Shown in pieces: positions 13,001-23,117 of a stretch of 64,000 nt of DNA. The position numbers and the translations under genes are program-made. The stretch's first letter is position 1; every line of letters begins with the position of its first letter. This DNA is from Yamagishiella unicocca (Eukaryota; Chlorophyta; Chlorophyceae; Chlamydomonadales; Volvocaceae): assembly GCA_003116995.1 (NCBI GenBank), contig BDSL01000004.1, positions 1,178,001 to 1,242,000 on the forward strand, read 5' to 3'. Below the pieces are notes generated by a model. That model ran no database searches and had not been told where the DNA came from. It saw only the letters and a list, made by a program, of their open reading frames with translations.

Positions 13001-15463
13001 GGCGTTCCGGCCTGCGGCACACTCGGACACTTGAAGCGCTTGGAAAGGACACGCTTGTAGGGGGCCCATACCTTACGGTGTTGTTGATGATGTCTTTTTT
13101 GAACTTGTGCCGTGAGGCCGTGGGGTTCATGTTGTTGACGAGCAGAGACATGTGACCCACCACAATCGCATAGAAGCAAGCGCCGATCACCAGAATGCCG
13201 GTACAGTAGAGGCGCTCGATGTTGTTCTGTGGAGTTGGAGGGCAAGGAACGGATTTGTGTGCGGCGGTGGCGGGCCGTGGGTGGAACTCCAGGGCGCGCA
13301 AGCAGCATGAGGACGCGCGGCCATAGTCCTGGACACCCCAGACGCTCATCATGACTGCCAGATTCCTTGTCCGCCCGTGCATTCTGACGCCTTCGCATTA
13401 GGCCCCACTCTCCCTGTATGTTCTATGGTGTCGTTTGCCGTCATTGCCTCGAGCGGTGCGCTCGAGCCATACCTGTGGGCTGATGTCATTGCCAATCATG
13501 AGCAAGAAGGACTGCAAGTAGGCCTCCAGATAGTACGTCATGGTTTTGGCGTTCTGGAGCTGGTCGTACGACCAGTCCAGGGCGCCGTGCGTCAACCGGT
13601 ACAGCATGAACCACAAGCACGACACCCAATGCGCCACCAGCGCCATGAAGAACAGCAGCTTCCCCTGGAGCGGCAAACCGTTGGGTCGCTCAGGTAGTTG
13701 GCAGTTGGGTTTATTGGTGTTGCTAGGACGACAATTTGTGCATATGCTTGACATGCGGGCGCATAACTTCGCCTCACTACATGAATTGCGACAATGTGAG
13801 TTCTGAGACATACAAAGTCCGCGTTACGGTAGGCACTGTAACAGTTACGACTATGGTAGGTTACCCGGGCTCCCAGGCCAACAAAACGCCAAAACACATT
13901 TGCGCCCTAACCGCACGCGAAACCTCCCAAATCAAGACATGACAAGTGCGCCATGAGCCAACCCACATGGCAGTCCGTGGATGCAAATGCCGGTAGAGGG
14001 CAATAAGTGCCTTTGCCACCGCGAGGAGCGTTGTTATTACGCAACCCATTTCGAACCATGCGAGTCAAGGTGATATGTTCTTCGCTGGTGTAGTGTTTTG
14101 TTGACTTGTGTACCAAGAACAACCCAAATACCATCCAACCCAAATGAGATACAAATCAGATGCACCATCACGAGGGGCGGCTCATCCTCGGCGTGCCTCT
14201 GAGGCGCGGAAGGTTACGTGTGCCTCGTCCCACCCTCTCACCATGCGCACGATGTTAGCTCCCTTCATGCGGTCAAAGTACCGCAACAGCCGGCCCAGGC
14301 GCAGCAGGCGCGGCGTGCGCAGCAACCCCAGTGCGATAAGGCCCTCGTTGGATATGTTTTTCACGAACCAGAGCACAATGACGTCAAAGGGAATGGACGC
14401 CGACAAGTCCACGAAGAACCACGTGCTGGGTTCCGGAGCCAGAGGTTTGCACCGGGCGCGAGGGCATGATGGGTTATTGAGGGCCAGAGGAGAATGAAGG
14501 CAGAGGGAGGCGCACTTCCAGGACGGGGCGTGAAGGCCGAAGTATAGGAGACAGGAGGCAAGCACTGTAAGTTGGCTGGGAACACCGTTGATGAGGTGAT
14601 ACGTAGCCGAGACATGGCAGCATGATTCCAGGTTTTAAGCACGGCCTTTCCACAGATGCCCTTCGCTGCCCTTTGGCGTGGTGCACTAACACGGCGCATG
14701 CGACGATCGGCCTGCCGTACTCGTTCAGCCCGTTGCCCGGCCTCACATCCTTGGCCCATCGGTCCATGCCGGATACCCTTCAGACATATTCCGCAAAACC
14801 CCGAACTTGTACTGGACTTCGCGGACAACCAAAAACCCGAAAACTTCGCTCGCCTTACCGGACGTAATGCGTCGCAATCTTTGCGCCGTCTCGCACCATG
14901 TTTGCCGAGTGGTCGATATAAGCTGTGCGGAAATTAAGACAGATGTCGACCCAGAAACACGCGTCCACAATACGTTCCACAGCATAGTCGCCAGACCAGC
15001 CAATGGACCCGAACCCGACCTCAAACGGTACTATTAACGCTGTCCACACGACAAGCGTAAGGACGAAGAAGTCCCAATATCGGCGCTTGCGAGTTTCCGG
15101 CAATAAAATTGGGAGCCACTTGTTGAGGACGTGGACCCAGTACCGCGGGTTCAGGCGCATAGTAAAGCGCTTCCAGCGGCGCTTCCCGCGGTGGCGTGAG
15201 CCGGAGTCTGCAACGGCAATTTTCGCAATCGGGGCGGTAAGTACCTGGTGCATGTACCCTAGCCCGTTTAACCCAGGCAGCACGCAGCACTTACTTAACC
15301 ATGTTGAAGTATTTGTGCGTGTACTTCTGACGGACTTCACTGAGTCCTTGGCTGAGAGGTTCCCTGCGCTTCCCAGGCGCTTCACCAAAGGCTCGTCGTT
15401 GGCGTCCGCAAACTTGACAGACTTGGCCCGCAGCGCCATAGCTTTATCGCTTCCGTTGTCCAT
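10074..15463 (-). CDS. Cyclic-nucleotide-binding voltage-sensor channel, 724 residues
   Basis: A six-transmembrane channel of the CNG/HCN/KCNH superfamily with a C-terminal cyclic-nucleotide-binding domain. Exons (minus): 15463-15295, 15207-14859, 14425-14242, 13664-13473, 13226-13072, 12834-12708, 12418-12245, 11965-11768, 11433-11125, 10722-10555, 10223-10074; all phases agree. S1 (WDFFVLTLVVWTALIVPFEV) is near residues 100-122 and S2 (VDICLNFRTAYID) follows. S3 is WFFVDLSASIPFDVIVL; S4 has Arg every third residue (RTPRLLRLGRLLRYFDR). S5/pore/S6 span 235-330. The cNMP domain (about 393-516) keeps FGELALL and the phosphate-binding Arg-Thr pair (ARRTAQ). The pore reads LLMIGNDISPQ where family members have GYG or GFG. 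The tail (517-619) is Gly-rich and ends KNIFDVDFAGGI. Ion selectivity cannot be assigned; a plasma or ciliary membrane location is inference. Confidence 0.93.
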
Positions 15464-16605
15464 TCTGATATAGGCCTACCAGGAGGCTGAAAACCCGTTT
15501 CTCATAACACGTAAAGGCCTTCACTAAGCGTCGCCAACCACAAGCATACAGCAGTTCCCCATATTGGACTTTATAAAGGAACCTAAGTGCAACCAGAGAA
15601 CGCCAGGAGCCGCTGAGTTTGCAAGAAACTCGGAAACGTACGACTGGCGTACCCAGGCCACGGTTACATTGGAAGCGGATAGTTACAGCCACGCTTACCC
15701 AAAAGCATCAAGCGTTTACTACGAAGAATCATTATTGCTGAAAAACTGGGGCAGTCCTATTTCCTATCCCCGTCCCAAGTCATACAGTCGCTTATTAAAT
15801 AGTCGCCTTGTAATACCTCTGGCTGCACGAACACACTTCCAAATTGTAACATCTTATTATTGAATATACAGGTACGGCTGCACGGCTTCAGACCCTTGCG
15901 GTACAGTAAGGGTCCGATGGAATCACGACGGCTCCTGTCTAAACAGTCTACATAAGGGTTGTCAGTCAGTTGTGGCCGGTCTTTGCACGAGATGCTAGCA
16001 AACATGAGCAGACGTGTTTATTGCTGCGGGAAAGTGCGGTCTGCTAGTAAGGGTGGGTTACACAAGTATTATTTGGCGAAGCTATGTCAAGGAAAGGATG
16101 CTGAGTCGAAATTGAATGGGGACGTGTATCAGATGCTGAGAATCAAAGTTTAAACGGAGACGTGTATCTCCTAATGAAGCGTTCACCAGCTCCTTGGTAT
16201 CGCCCCCACCCAACCCTTGATTTGAGAAATCCAGTTAACGATCATCGTAATGACAATGTGAATATTGACACGCTTTACATCGAAGCGCTGCGATGTTGTC
16301 CAAAGCCTCCTGCTGCCGGTATACAGCTGTTCGCGCCCTTACACCAGACCACAGGTCCACGCCAACGTGTAACCCACCCATCGTCGCAAGTACTCCCGCG
16401 TCATTAACGTCCTGGACGACCACGAGCACGTAGACTTCCGCAATATCAATGAACCGCGGCAAGAAGCTGTAGACCTCTATAAAATGCGTGCAGATCGGAT
16501 CACGCGCTGGAGCTATAAACACGTACTATGACCACAACAATCGAAATCTAAACCATGTGAGCGCGCGTTTTTCAACCTCTAAACGCGTACCTAGCTTGGC
16601 GTGCA
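15464..16605. other. Intergenic, lower GC
   Basis: 1.1 kb between two same-strand genes, noticeably richer in A/T than its surroundings. It should hold the channel promoter and the TMEM115-like 3' UTR; a TGTAA motif (minus) lies at 16275-16279, about 330 bp past the stop. No gene seen. Confidence 0.5.
16275..16279 (-). other. TGTAA polyadenylation motif, TMEM115-like gene
   Basis: Forward TTACA, TGTAA on the minus strand, correctly placed downstream of the stop at 16606. Positional inference only. Confidence 0.35.
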
Positions 16606-18287
16606 CTACAAGCCGGCCGTTGCGGCGTTGGGGATAACAACGGTGCTAGTGCCTGAAGCAGCTGACTCGACGTCTTCTCCCTCACCGGCCGCCTTCTTCA
16701 TGCCTAACCTCTCTTCCAAAGCCTTCGCCCCGCGCTCCCTGTTTCATTGGCATGGCGGGTCAGGGGACGCGAACAATCACAGTCTGGCAACAGGTAACTC
16801 ATACAGATGAATAGCACTCTAGAAGCCTTGCGCACTTCGTTCGACAACAGTGGTCTTCTTACGATCAGCTTCTCCTTCCATTTTTTTCCTACAAGTCTAC
16901 GTTACCGTAACGTTACGATTTAACAGCAGCGCCTTCCCTCCATCTACTCGCCAACTATCTCTGCTTGGACCACCATCTTCATCGCCCTTGGTTAGTCGGC
17001 CGTGGATTCGCGGATATAATGTATCCCCCCTAGTCCATATCCCCACCCACCTGCGCCTGTTGGCGTCGGCATTGTCCGCCGGTAGGGCTAGGGTGTATTG
17101 CGCAGCTTTGGCAAAAGGCGCCTTGGTCTCAGCGGGCGGGTGCCGCAGCCGGAAAACGGTAGCAAAGATGTAGCCAAATGGGTCGATGATTGGCGCCAAA
17201 AAACTAGGGAAAAAGCCGGAGAACTTGAAGTCATCCGAGGAGTCACCCCAGTGCTGAGAGTCAGGCTGCTGCTGGAAGAAGCGCAGGTAAACCCAGGCAT
17301 TGTACGTGCCCAGCAGCAAAAACGGGATCTCCGTATACTGTTGTAGCGCAGCAGCGACGCCCGCCATGGCAGTTACGAACAGAAGCGGCAGGTACTGGAC
17401 GCGGAAATGGGGAGGGGGACTGAGCGAACATCAAAGGTGCCGTACAGACCAGCACAAATAAAAGCACTGTACGCATGTCCAGCAGGGGACGGGGCATGTG
17501 CTGACAAACGGGGCGTGGCCGGGTGTAAACTGCAACAGCTAGCTTACCTTGAACGTAAACTTCACAAACCCAAACAGTTTGGCTTCGTGCTCGGGCATAA
17601 CCTGTCGCACTGCCACTACCATAGCAGCCAGCATGCCATGGAAACCTGTGAATTTCGTATACCTGTGAGGCCGTGGTGACAGGCCGGTCAGCCAGAATCG
17701 TTTGCAAGCCAGCCAGCGTCAACAGCAAGGATCACGCATTCTCAATCCAGGAATGCCGACTCACAGAATATCACCAGTATCGCGGCCGAGGGCAAAGATA
17801 ATGTAGACCCCGCACAAGACGCACAGGCTGACGCTAAGGTCAACCACGAAGAGGAATTTGAGGAACTCCTTGGAACCGTAGACGGGCTCAACAAGGCGCG
17901 TCAGAAGAAGGACGGCGACGACCTCCAGGCCCAGCTGTAAGAGCGATCGGCGGGCAACATTGTAAGACCCTGCACAGACCTGACGCAATAGCCTGGGCAC
18001 CCATTACTTACCTTATAGGGGTTAGTAGTCAAGAAACCCGCAGTCACAAGATTCCACACATAGGGGAGCGTCCTGCGCTTAGTCCAAACAGACGCAACCG
18101 GGATGCAAAAGATGTCAGCCGCTGGAAAACGTAGCAACGCTGTATCATTATGATCGTAAGACATTGCTGACCTTCCAGGAATCAACGCGATGTAGTCCAC
18201 TGTCTGAGGAAGGAAGAAAGCGACGAAGTAGAGCGCGACCAGCAGGACCGCGATCACCTTCGACAGGCGAGTAATTTTCAAGTCCAT
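16606..18287 (-). CDS. TMEM115-like Golgi membrane protein, 312 residues
   Basis: TMEM115 proteins are multi-pass Golgi membrane proteins of the rhomboid-like superfamily implicated in retrograde Golgi-to-ER traffic; they lack protease residues. Exons (minus): 18287-18172, 18072-18012, 17934-17765, 17662-17548, 17394-17051, 16738-16606; donors and phases agree throughout. The first helix is followed by TVDYIALIPG, then LPYVWNLVTAGF, which matches the family's conserved loop and helix 2. Further hallmarks are RLVEPVYGSKEFLKF, GFHGMLAAMVVAVRQVMPEH, NAWVYLRFFQQ, and FFPSFLAPIIDP leading into the cytosolic tail. The tail ends with a short region (ALEERLGMKK) also seen at this place in animal members. 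An in-frame ATG upstream would add a poorly conserved leader, so the ATG before DLKITRL was chosen. No GxSG/H rhomboid protease motif was seen. Confidence 0.88.
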
Positions 18288-19563
18288 TGTTTCCTGATAT
18301 TGGCTAGGGCTGGGACCGGGAGAAGCGAAAGTATAAATGCGTGACCCAGTCCCAAACACTTGCGGTGGGCCCGCAGCCCCGTTTTATTTGCACACTAAAT
18401 AGGCCTAATGTTACTAGGATAAAAGTCGAAATAAGAGCATGTTATGGTACTGCATCACAGCTTGCTAACTTAACCCATGTCACTGTAATTATGCCGTACA
18501 TCCGGTTGACGACAGCATCCGAACCGTGGAATAAGCCAAACAGAGCACGACCGGAAAGAGGCGCTGATCACTGCACGAGTGTTAATGATGCAACGTGCAT
18601 CGCCCATCTGAGGAGGTTGAGCGTCCCTGCTGAAGCGCAAGCAGGCGCAACCGCGCAAGCAACCCTAAGCAACTTAGTTGACCGTTGCCGTGCGCATGCA
18701 CGTATGTGCTCGTGTCTGAGCCGGATGGTTACGGCCAGTAACCATCGCTCGCAGGCGTGCTGCATGTGCATACCGCAACACCAAGCCGTTCCTCCCTTGT
18801 CTCTGCGTCCGTGTAGGCTCATTCTGCGCCATTGCGCGCGTTTTTGCGGCACGCCCTATTTCCTTGTAGTATTCAGGCGCCGACCAGCCCCTTATCCGTA
18901 ACTCCATTCACGCACAGGCCACCTCATTAACCGAGTGCAGAACCAGATGTAGGTAGCTCCATGAACCACCTAGCTCCCAGTCGAAGCCACAAGCCTACGC
19001 TGGCTGGAGTAGTGCATGCTGCCGGGCGCAAGACGCTCAAAAATCAATAACCAGCTGGTGCGTTACAGATGGCACCTAGCGCCACATTGGTCGACACGGC
19101 ACGCTACCTCCCAGCTCCTGCTGCCCGTAAACTCCTGTGCATCCCCTTACACATCTGCTCCCCGGCCGTCTGCTTAATGCCCCGCCAGCCGTGCCCCCAC
19201 AAACTGCGCGCTGCAAGGAGCCGAGCGCTACGGCCCACTGCGACAAGACCGTGCCTGCCTGGAACCCAGCAAAGTCACTGGAACAAGCTGTGAAGGGCCC
19301 GACTTGGCCAGTACTACAGCACCACCAGCCGCCCACCATACCCGACCGTTACTTAAAATAAAGCACACACCACAGCACACAACACCTCCACATTCACGCT
19401 CACATAAGGATCCCGCGGTTGGGCGATAAGCTACCACGCATGCCCATGACCTCTCTTCAACGGTCGCAGAATACACCCGCTCCCCAACGTACAGCGACGC
19501 CATCGACACGGCCGACGCCCCTCAGCGCCATTCACCGCCCTACCTGGCGGCGGCCCCCGCACC
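18288..19563. other. Intergenic
   Basis: 1.3 kb between same-strand genes. It should hold the TMEM115-like promoter and the hydrolase 3' UTR. No spliced or family-like coding sequence was seen. Confidence 0.5.
19147..19151 (-). other. TGTAA polyadenylation motif, hydrolase gene
   Basis: TGTAA on the minus strand about 415 bp past the stop of the isochorismatase-type gene. Positional inference. Confidence 0.35.
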
Positions 19564-21625
19564 TCACCCAGCGATTGTCTGCAGGAACTCCTCGGCGGTC
19601 ATAGGCTTCGAAAACATGGGGTACGTGAAGTTGACCGCGGCGTCGTGCTGCTCCTGGCTGCAGAGGGCAGGGAGCCGCGTGGCGTGGCGTGCGCGGAACG
19701 CGTGTGTGTCGGCAGGGCGGTGTGTGTCGGCAGGGCGGTGTGTGTCGGCAGGGCGGTGTGTGTCAGCAGGGCGGTGTGTGTCAGCAGGGCGGTGTGTGTC
19801 GGCAGGGCGGTGTGTCTCAGCAGGGCGGTGGCTACGGCCAGACAATTGCCCCAGGCCGATGCCCGGGCACCAAACGGTGTGAAGCCCCAATCCCCGGGTG
19901 CTTTGGTCACATTGGCAGACGAGTTCGGCTCAGTCTCCGTCCATCGCAGACCCCAACCCCACTAGCCCGTCGCAGCCACGCCCACTAGCCCCGCCACCCC
20001 CCGCCGCCCTCTCCTCACACCTGGTGGCGGCGCAGCAGTCCTTGAGGGTGATGACGTTGTAGCCGAGCTCGTAAGCCGACCGCATGGTCGACTCGACGCA
20101 GCAGTTGGTCAGGAAGCCGCCCAGGACCAGGTTACGGATGCCCCGCTGGCGGAGGATGAAGTCCTGTGGGTGTGAGGGCGGTGGGGGGTGGGTGGTTTGA
20201 TAAGAGAATCTGCGAATCCACGGCTGACAAACCGAGGGGCGTGGCGTGGGTGGGCGTGGCGGACACGGGAGGTGCGGATCAAGCACATGGGGTGGGGCGG
20301 AGCGCGGGCACAGGTGTGGGCTGCACTACTGAATTTCCGTCGCTCTCTACATGAGGAGTCGCTCCTTACATGAGGAGTCGCTCTCTACATGAGGAGTCGC
20401 TGTCCACATAAGGAGTCGCTCCCTACATGAGGAGGGCTTGGTGGGCGGGTCCGTGTGGATTTGCTACAGGCGCTCGTAGTAATGGCGTCAAGAAGGGCGC
20501 CATGTTCTTGACACCATTACTACGAGCGCCTGTAGCACACCCAAGAAAGGCTACGTCTGCTGACGCTTATAATATGCTGCCAGCTAGGTCATGTCTGCTG
20601 CAGCCCGCCGAACGTGCCGACGCACGGCGCCCCAGCGAGGCACCCACCAGGTTGGTTGACGCGAAGCCGCACAGCCCCCGCTTGCCCTCCACCACCACAT
20701 CTACGGGGTGCGGCTTCATTGCGTCGCAGATGGCGCCGCCCCATTCGGACGCCTTGAACGCGCCGCCGGCCTTGACGCTGGGAAACAGAGGAGCAAGGTT
20801 GGGCAGCCAGGGCTAAGAGGCGGGGCGGCGGCGGCGGAGGGGGTCCGGCTTGTGAGGCGCATGGCGGTAGGGCATAGCGGCCCCAAATCCTACTTGGCGA
20901 GAATGCCGTAAACCGACGGCGACAGCTCCCGGTAGTCATCCGAAACTGACGCCCAGAAAATTGCCAGTCAGTTGCCGTACATGCGCGCACAGCCGTGAGG
21001 GATCCAGGATGTGGCGGTCAGCGTGGTGGGGAAGGGCTGCTTGTCCGGAGCGCACGCAAGGTGGCTGTGGCACTGGGTATGCAGCAGGATGTCCATGTTT
21101 GGCTCGTGGGTGTTGGTAAGAAGCTAAGAACAGCAACCGGTAAGCACGGCGGAGAGACACGAGTCCGTGGTCGGTCAGCTACGCCAAAGCGGTGCGCTTG
21201 GTGTGGGCAAAAGCTTGAGGCGGCCATACGTGCTCCGGTTGGCGGGAGGGTCAATAACTGCGAGAGCACTTACATGTGATTGGGGCATGAATAATGGTAA
21301 TGCCCTTTTTACGTGCCTCTTCTGTCAGTTTGCAGGTCTTGTCAAGCATATTCGTGCTGCGGCGACAGTGAGATAGATGGGAGCACTCAGCGCCGCGCGA
21401 TTTTTTCCCCCGCAGCACGAGTCGCTTTTGGTTCTAACCTTTCCATTACTGCTTTCACTGCATCGTGCAGTTTGCCTCCTGGGGTTGCAAACCTGCAAGC
21501 GTGAACGGAACATTACACAGCATCACAATGCTATTCCCAGGTGCATGCATCGTAATCCAAGCTTGATCTTACTCATTTTGGTACTCGATGCACACAATAG
21601 CTGTGGCAGCAAGGTCCAGTGCCAT
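19564..21625 (-). CDS. Isochorismatase-family cysteine hydrolase, 202 residues
   Basis: A member of the isochorismatase/nicotinamidase fold, which hydrolyses amide or vinyl-ether bonds with an Asp-Lys-Cys triad. Exons (minus): 21625-21573, 21492-21439, 21356-21274, 20945-20894, 20777-20648, 20163-20021, 19657-19564; all phases agree. Family marks are the N-terminal strand AIVCIEYQNEF, KGITIIHAPIT, the Lys strand VVVEGKRGL (K113), and the nucleophile turn GFLTNCCVEST (predicted Cys146), then the C-terminal MTAEEFL. The usual catalytic Asp of the first strand (IDxQ) is Glu14 here. The subgroup with EYQNE and LTNCCVESTMRSA is also found in bacteria, where substrates are mostly unknown, so no substrate is assigned. 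Length is normal for the family. Introns 5 and 6 carry a hairpin and tandem repeats. Confidence 0.92.
19702..19830. repeat. 18-bp tandem repeat in hydrolase intron 6
   Basis: About seven copies of an 18-bp unit (GGCAGGGCGGTGTGTGTC) with minor changes, inside the last intron of the isochorismatase-type gene. Confidence 0.9.
20342..20435. repeat. 19-bp tandem repeat in hydrolase intron 5
   Basis: Five degenerate copies of a 19-bp unit (CTCTACATGAGGAGTCGCT) immediately precede the inverted repeat at 20462-20537. Confidence 0.85.
20462..20537. repeat. 33-bp near-perfect inverted repeat, 10-bp loop
   Basis: Left arm 20462-20494 and right arm 20505-20537 are reverse complements over 33 bp with one mismatch, separated by GGGCGCCATG. 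It lies in intron 5 of the hydrolase gene. It could be a small foldback element or a small-RNA hairpin precursor. Confidence 0.9.
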
Positions 21626-23117
21626 TGTGCGGGTCCTCCTAGCGGTTGCTGTGACAATTGGCTTCGCGGTGAAACTCCGAGCAGAGCGGATGTGGTCAGG
21701 AAGGAGATATTAGAGCAAAGACCTTGGGACGTACGCTGGATATGTGTACAGGCGCCCAGGCTCCGCCGGCCTTTTAACGTACGGCGGTTGACGCGTAGCT
21801 TCTGGACCCAACAAGTTACCCGGAGACATCATCATACCCGCTTTAACATACATTCCCATGACACGACTTGTGCACAAATTGCCCCGTATAAACCAAGTTC
21901 GTCCCCTGGATAAAGTTGGGTTGCTTACGGCCTGCGTCGTCGGTGGGTGTTTCCGCGTACGTGTCCCCCTGCAAGCCCAGTAAAGCCCGATAAAAAATCA
22001 AAACCGGATACGGGGAGGCCGTATCCGCACCCCGGGTATCCATGTCCAGATGCGCGTAACCCTTGTGCATGTACCCCAGTATCAAGCCACCCTCAACGAC
22101 CTGTCATACACATACAGCAGGCAATATTGCCGATCCCCTGTTCCGTACGTTAGGCGGCCATCACAAGCTAGCATTGTGCGCACAGCCCGCTGTCTACCCA
22201 CACGGCGCCGAGCGAGGGGCTTGCAGCCTCACAAGGCCTAGACCGTATCAGTCGAAGTATAAAGTACAAGGTAGGGTTCCCGCCGCCGCGAGGGAACCCT
22301 ACAAACCACTAGTCACCGGCAGATAGACCTATATACCGGTATGCTTGAGCAGCTTCAGCACGCACACAGCATGATGAGCGAACACGACCAGCAACGAAAA
22401 TGTAGTTACGATTAAATCATATACATTAGCAGCACGCAATGCTGCGAATTCATATACGCGCAAATGCAGGGGTGCCGTGTGGTGGTGCGTGCGTGCCAGC
22501 GAAACCCGCAGATGAAGGCTCTCGCTCCTACGCCGCATATGTCGCAAACAGCCGCCGGTGCGTGGAAAGACACCGCACCCGACACGGCGCGTGGACATCG
22601 TCGCTCGCCCATCCAGCCACAACTAACGCGCCCGGGTGCATCACACCACCAGGGCCGCACCCGTGCCGCCCTACGTACGTTATAGGGCGAAATTAATGTA
22701 AAACATATTCGAGGCCGGACTACGGTACGTACGTATATACTTCCGAAAGCCCAACACGAGGACACGTCATGGGCGACACCGGTGTACGACAGTACGACCG
22801 AAATATCCTTCGAGCAGTCGAGGAGCTTGATCGCAAAGGGCTGGGCCACGCCGTATAGGGGCGCCCAGAGTAGCTATATCCTTGTATCGCCGTTGCTGTA
22901 TCCGCACCTCTTTATATACCGCACATCCGTGCGTGCGATGCCGCCGTGCACAGACTGGGCGCCTGACAGTACCTGTACACCTCCTTCGCCACTAACGGAC
23001 CCATTAGAGCAGAACGAAGACACCCTTCCGGCACGGGTAGCGGTACCGGCACGGGTACCAGGCCCCCTGCCTGGAGCCACCGGAATCATCCCCCTCCCCC
23101 ACGGGAGCCGTATCCCC
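21626..23117. other. Intergenic
   Basis: 1.5 kb between the hydrolase start and the ligand-gated channel stop, both on the minus strand. It holds the hydrolase promoter, the channel 3' UTR and a short hairpin at 22271-22302. No gene seen. Confidence 0.5.
22271..22302. repeat. 11-bp perfect hairpin
   Basis: GTAGGGTTCCC (22271-22281) and its exact complement (22292-22302) flank a 10-base GC-rich loop. Role unknown; it lies 0.8 kb past the ligand-gated channel stop. Confidence 0.8.
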
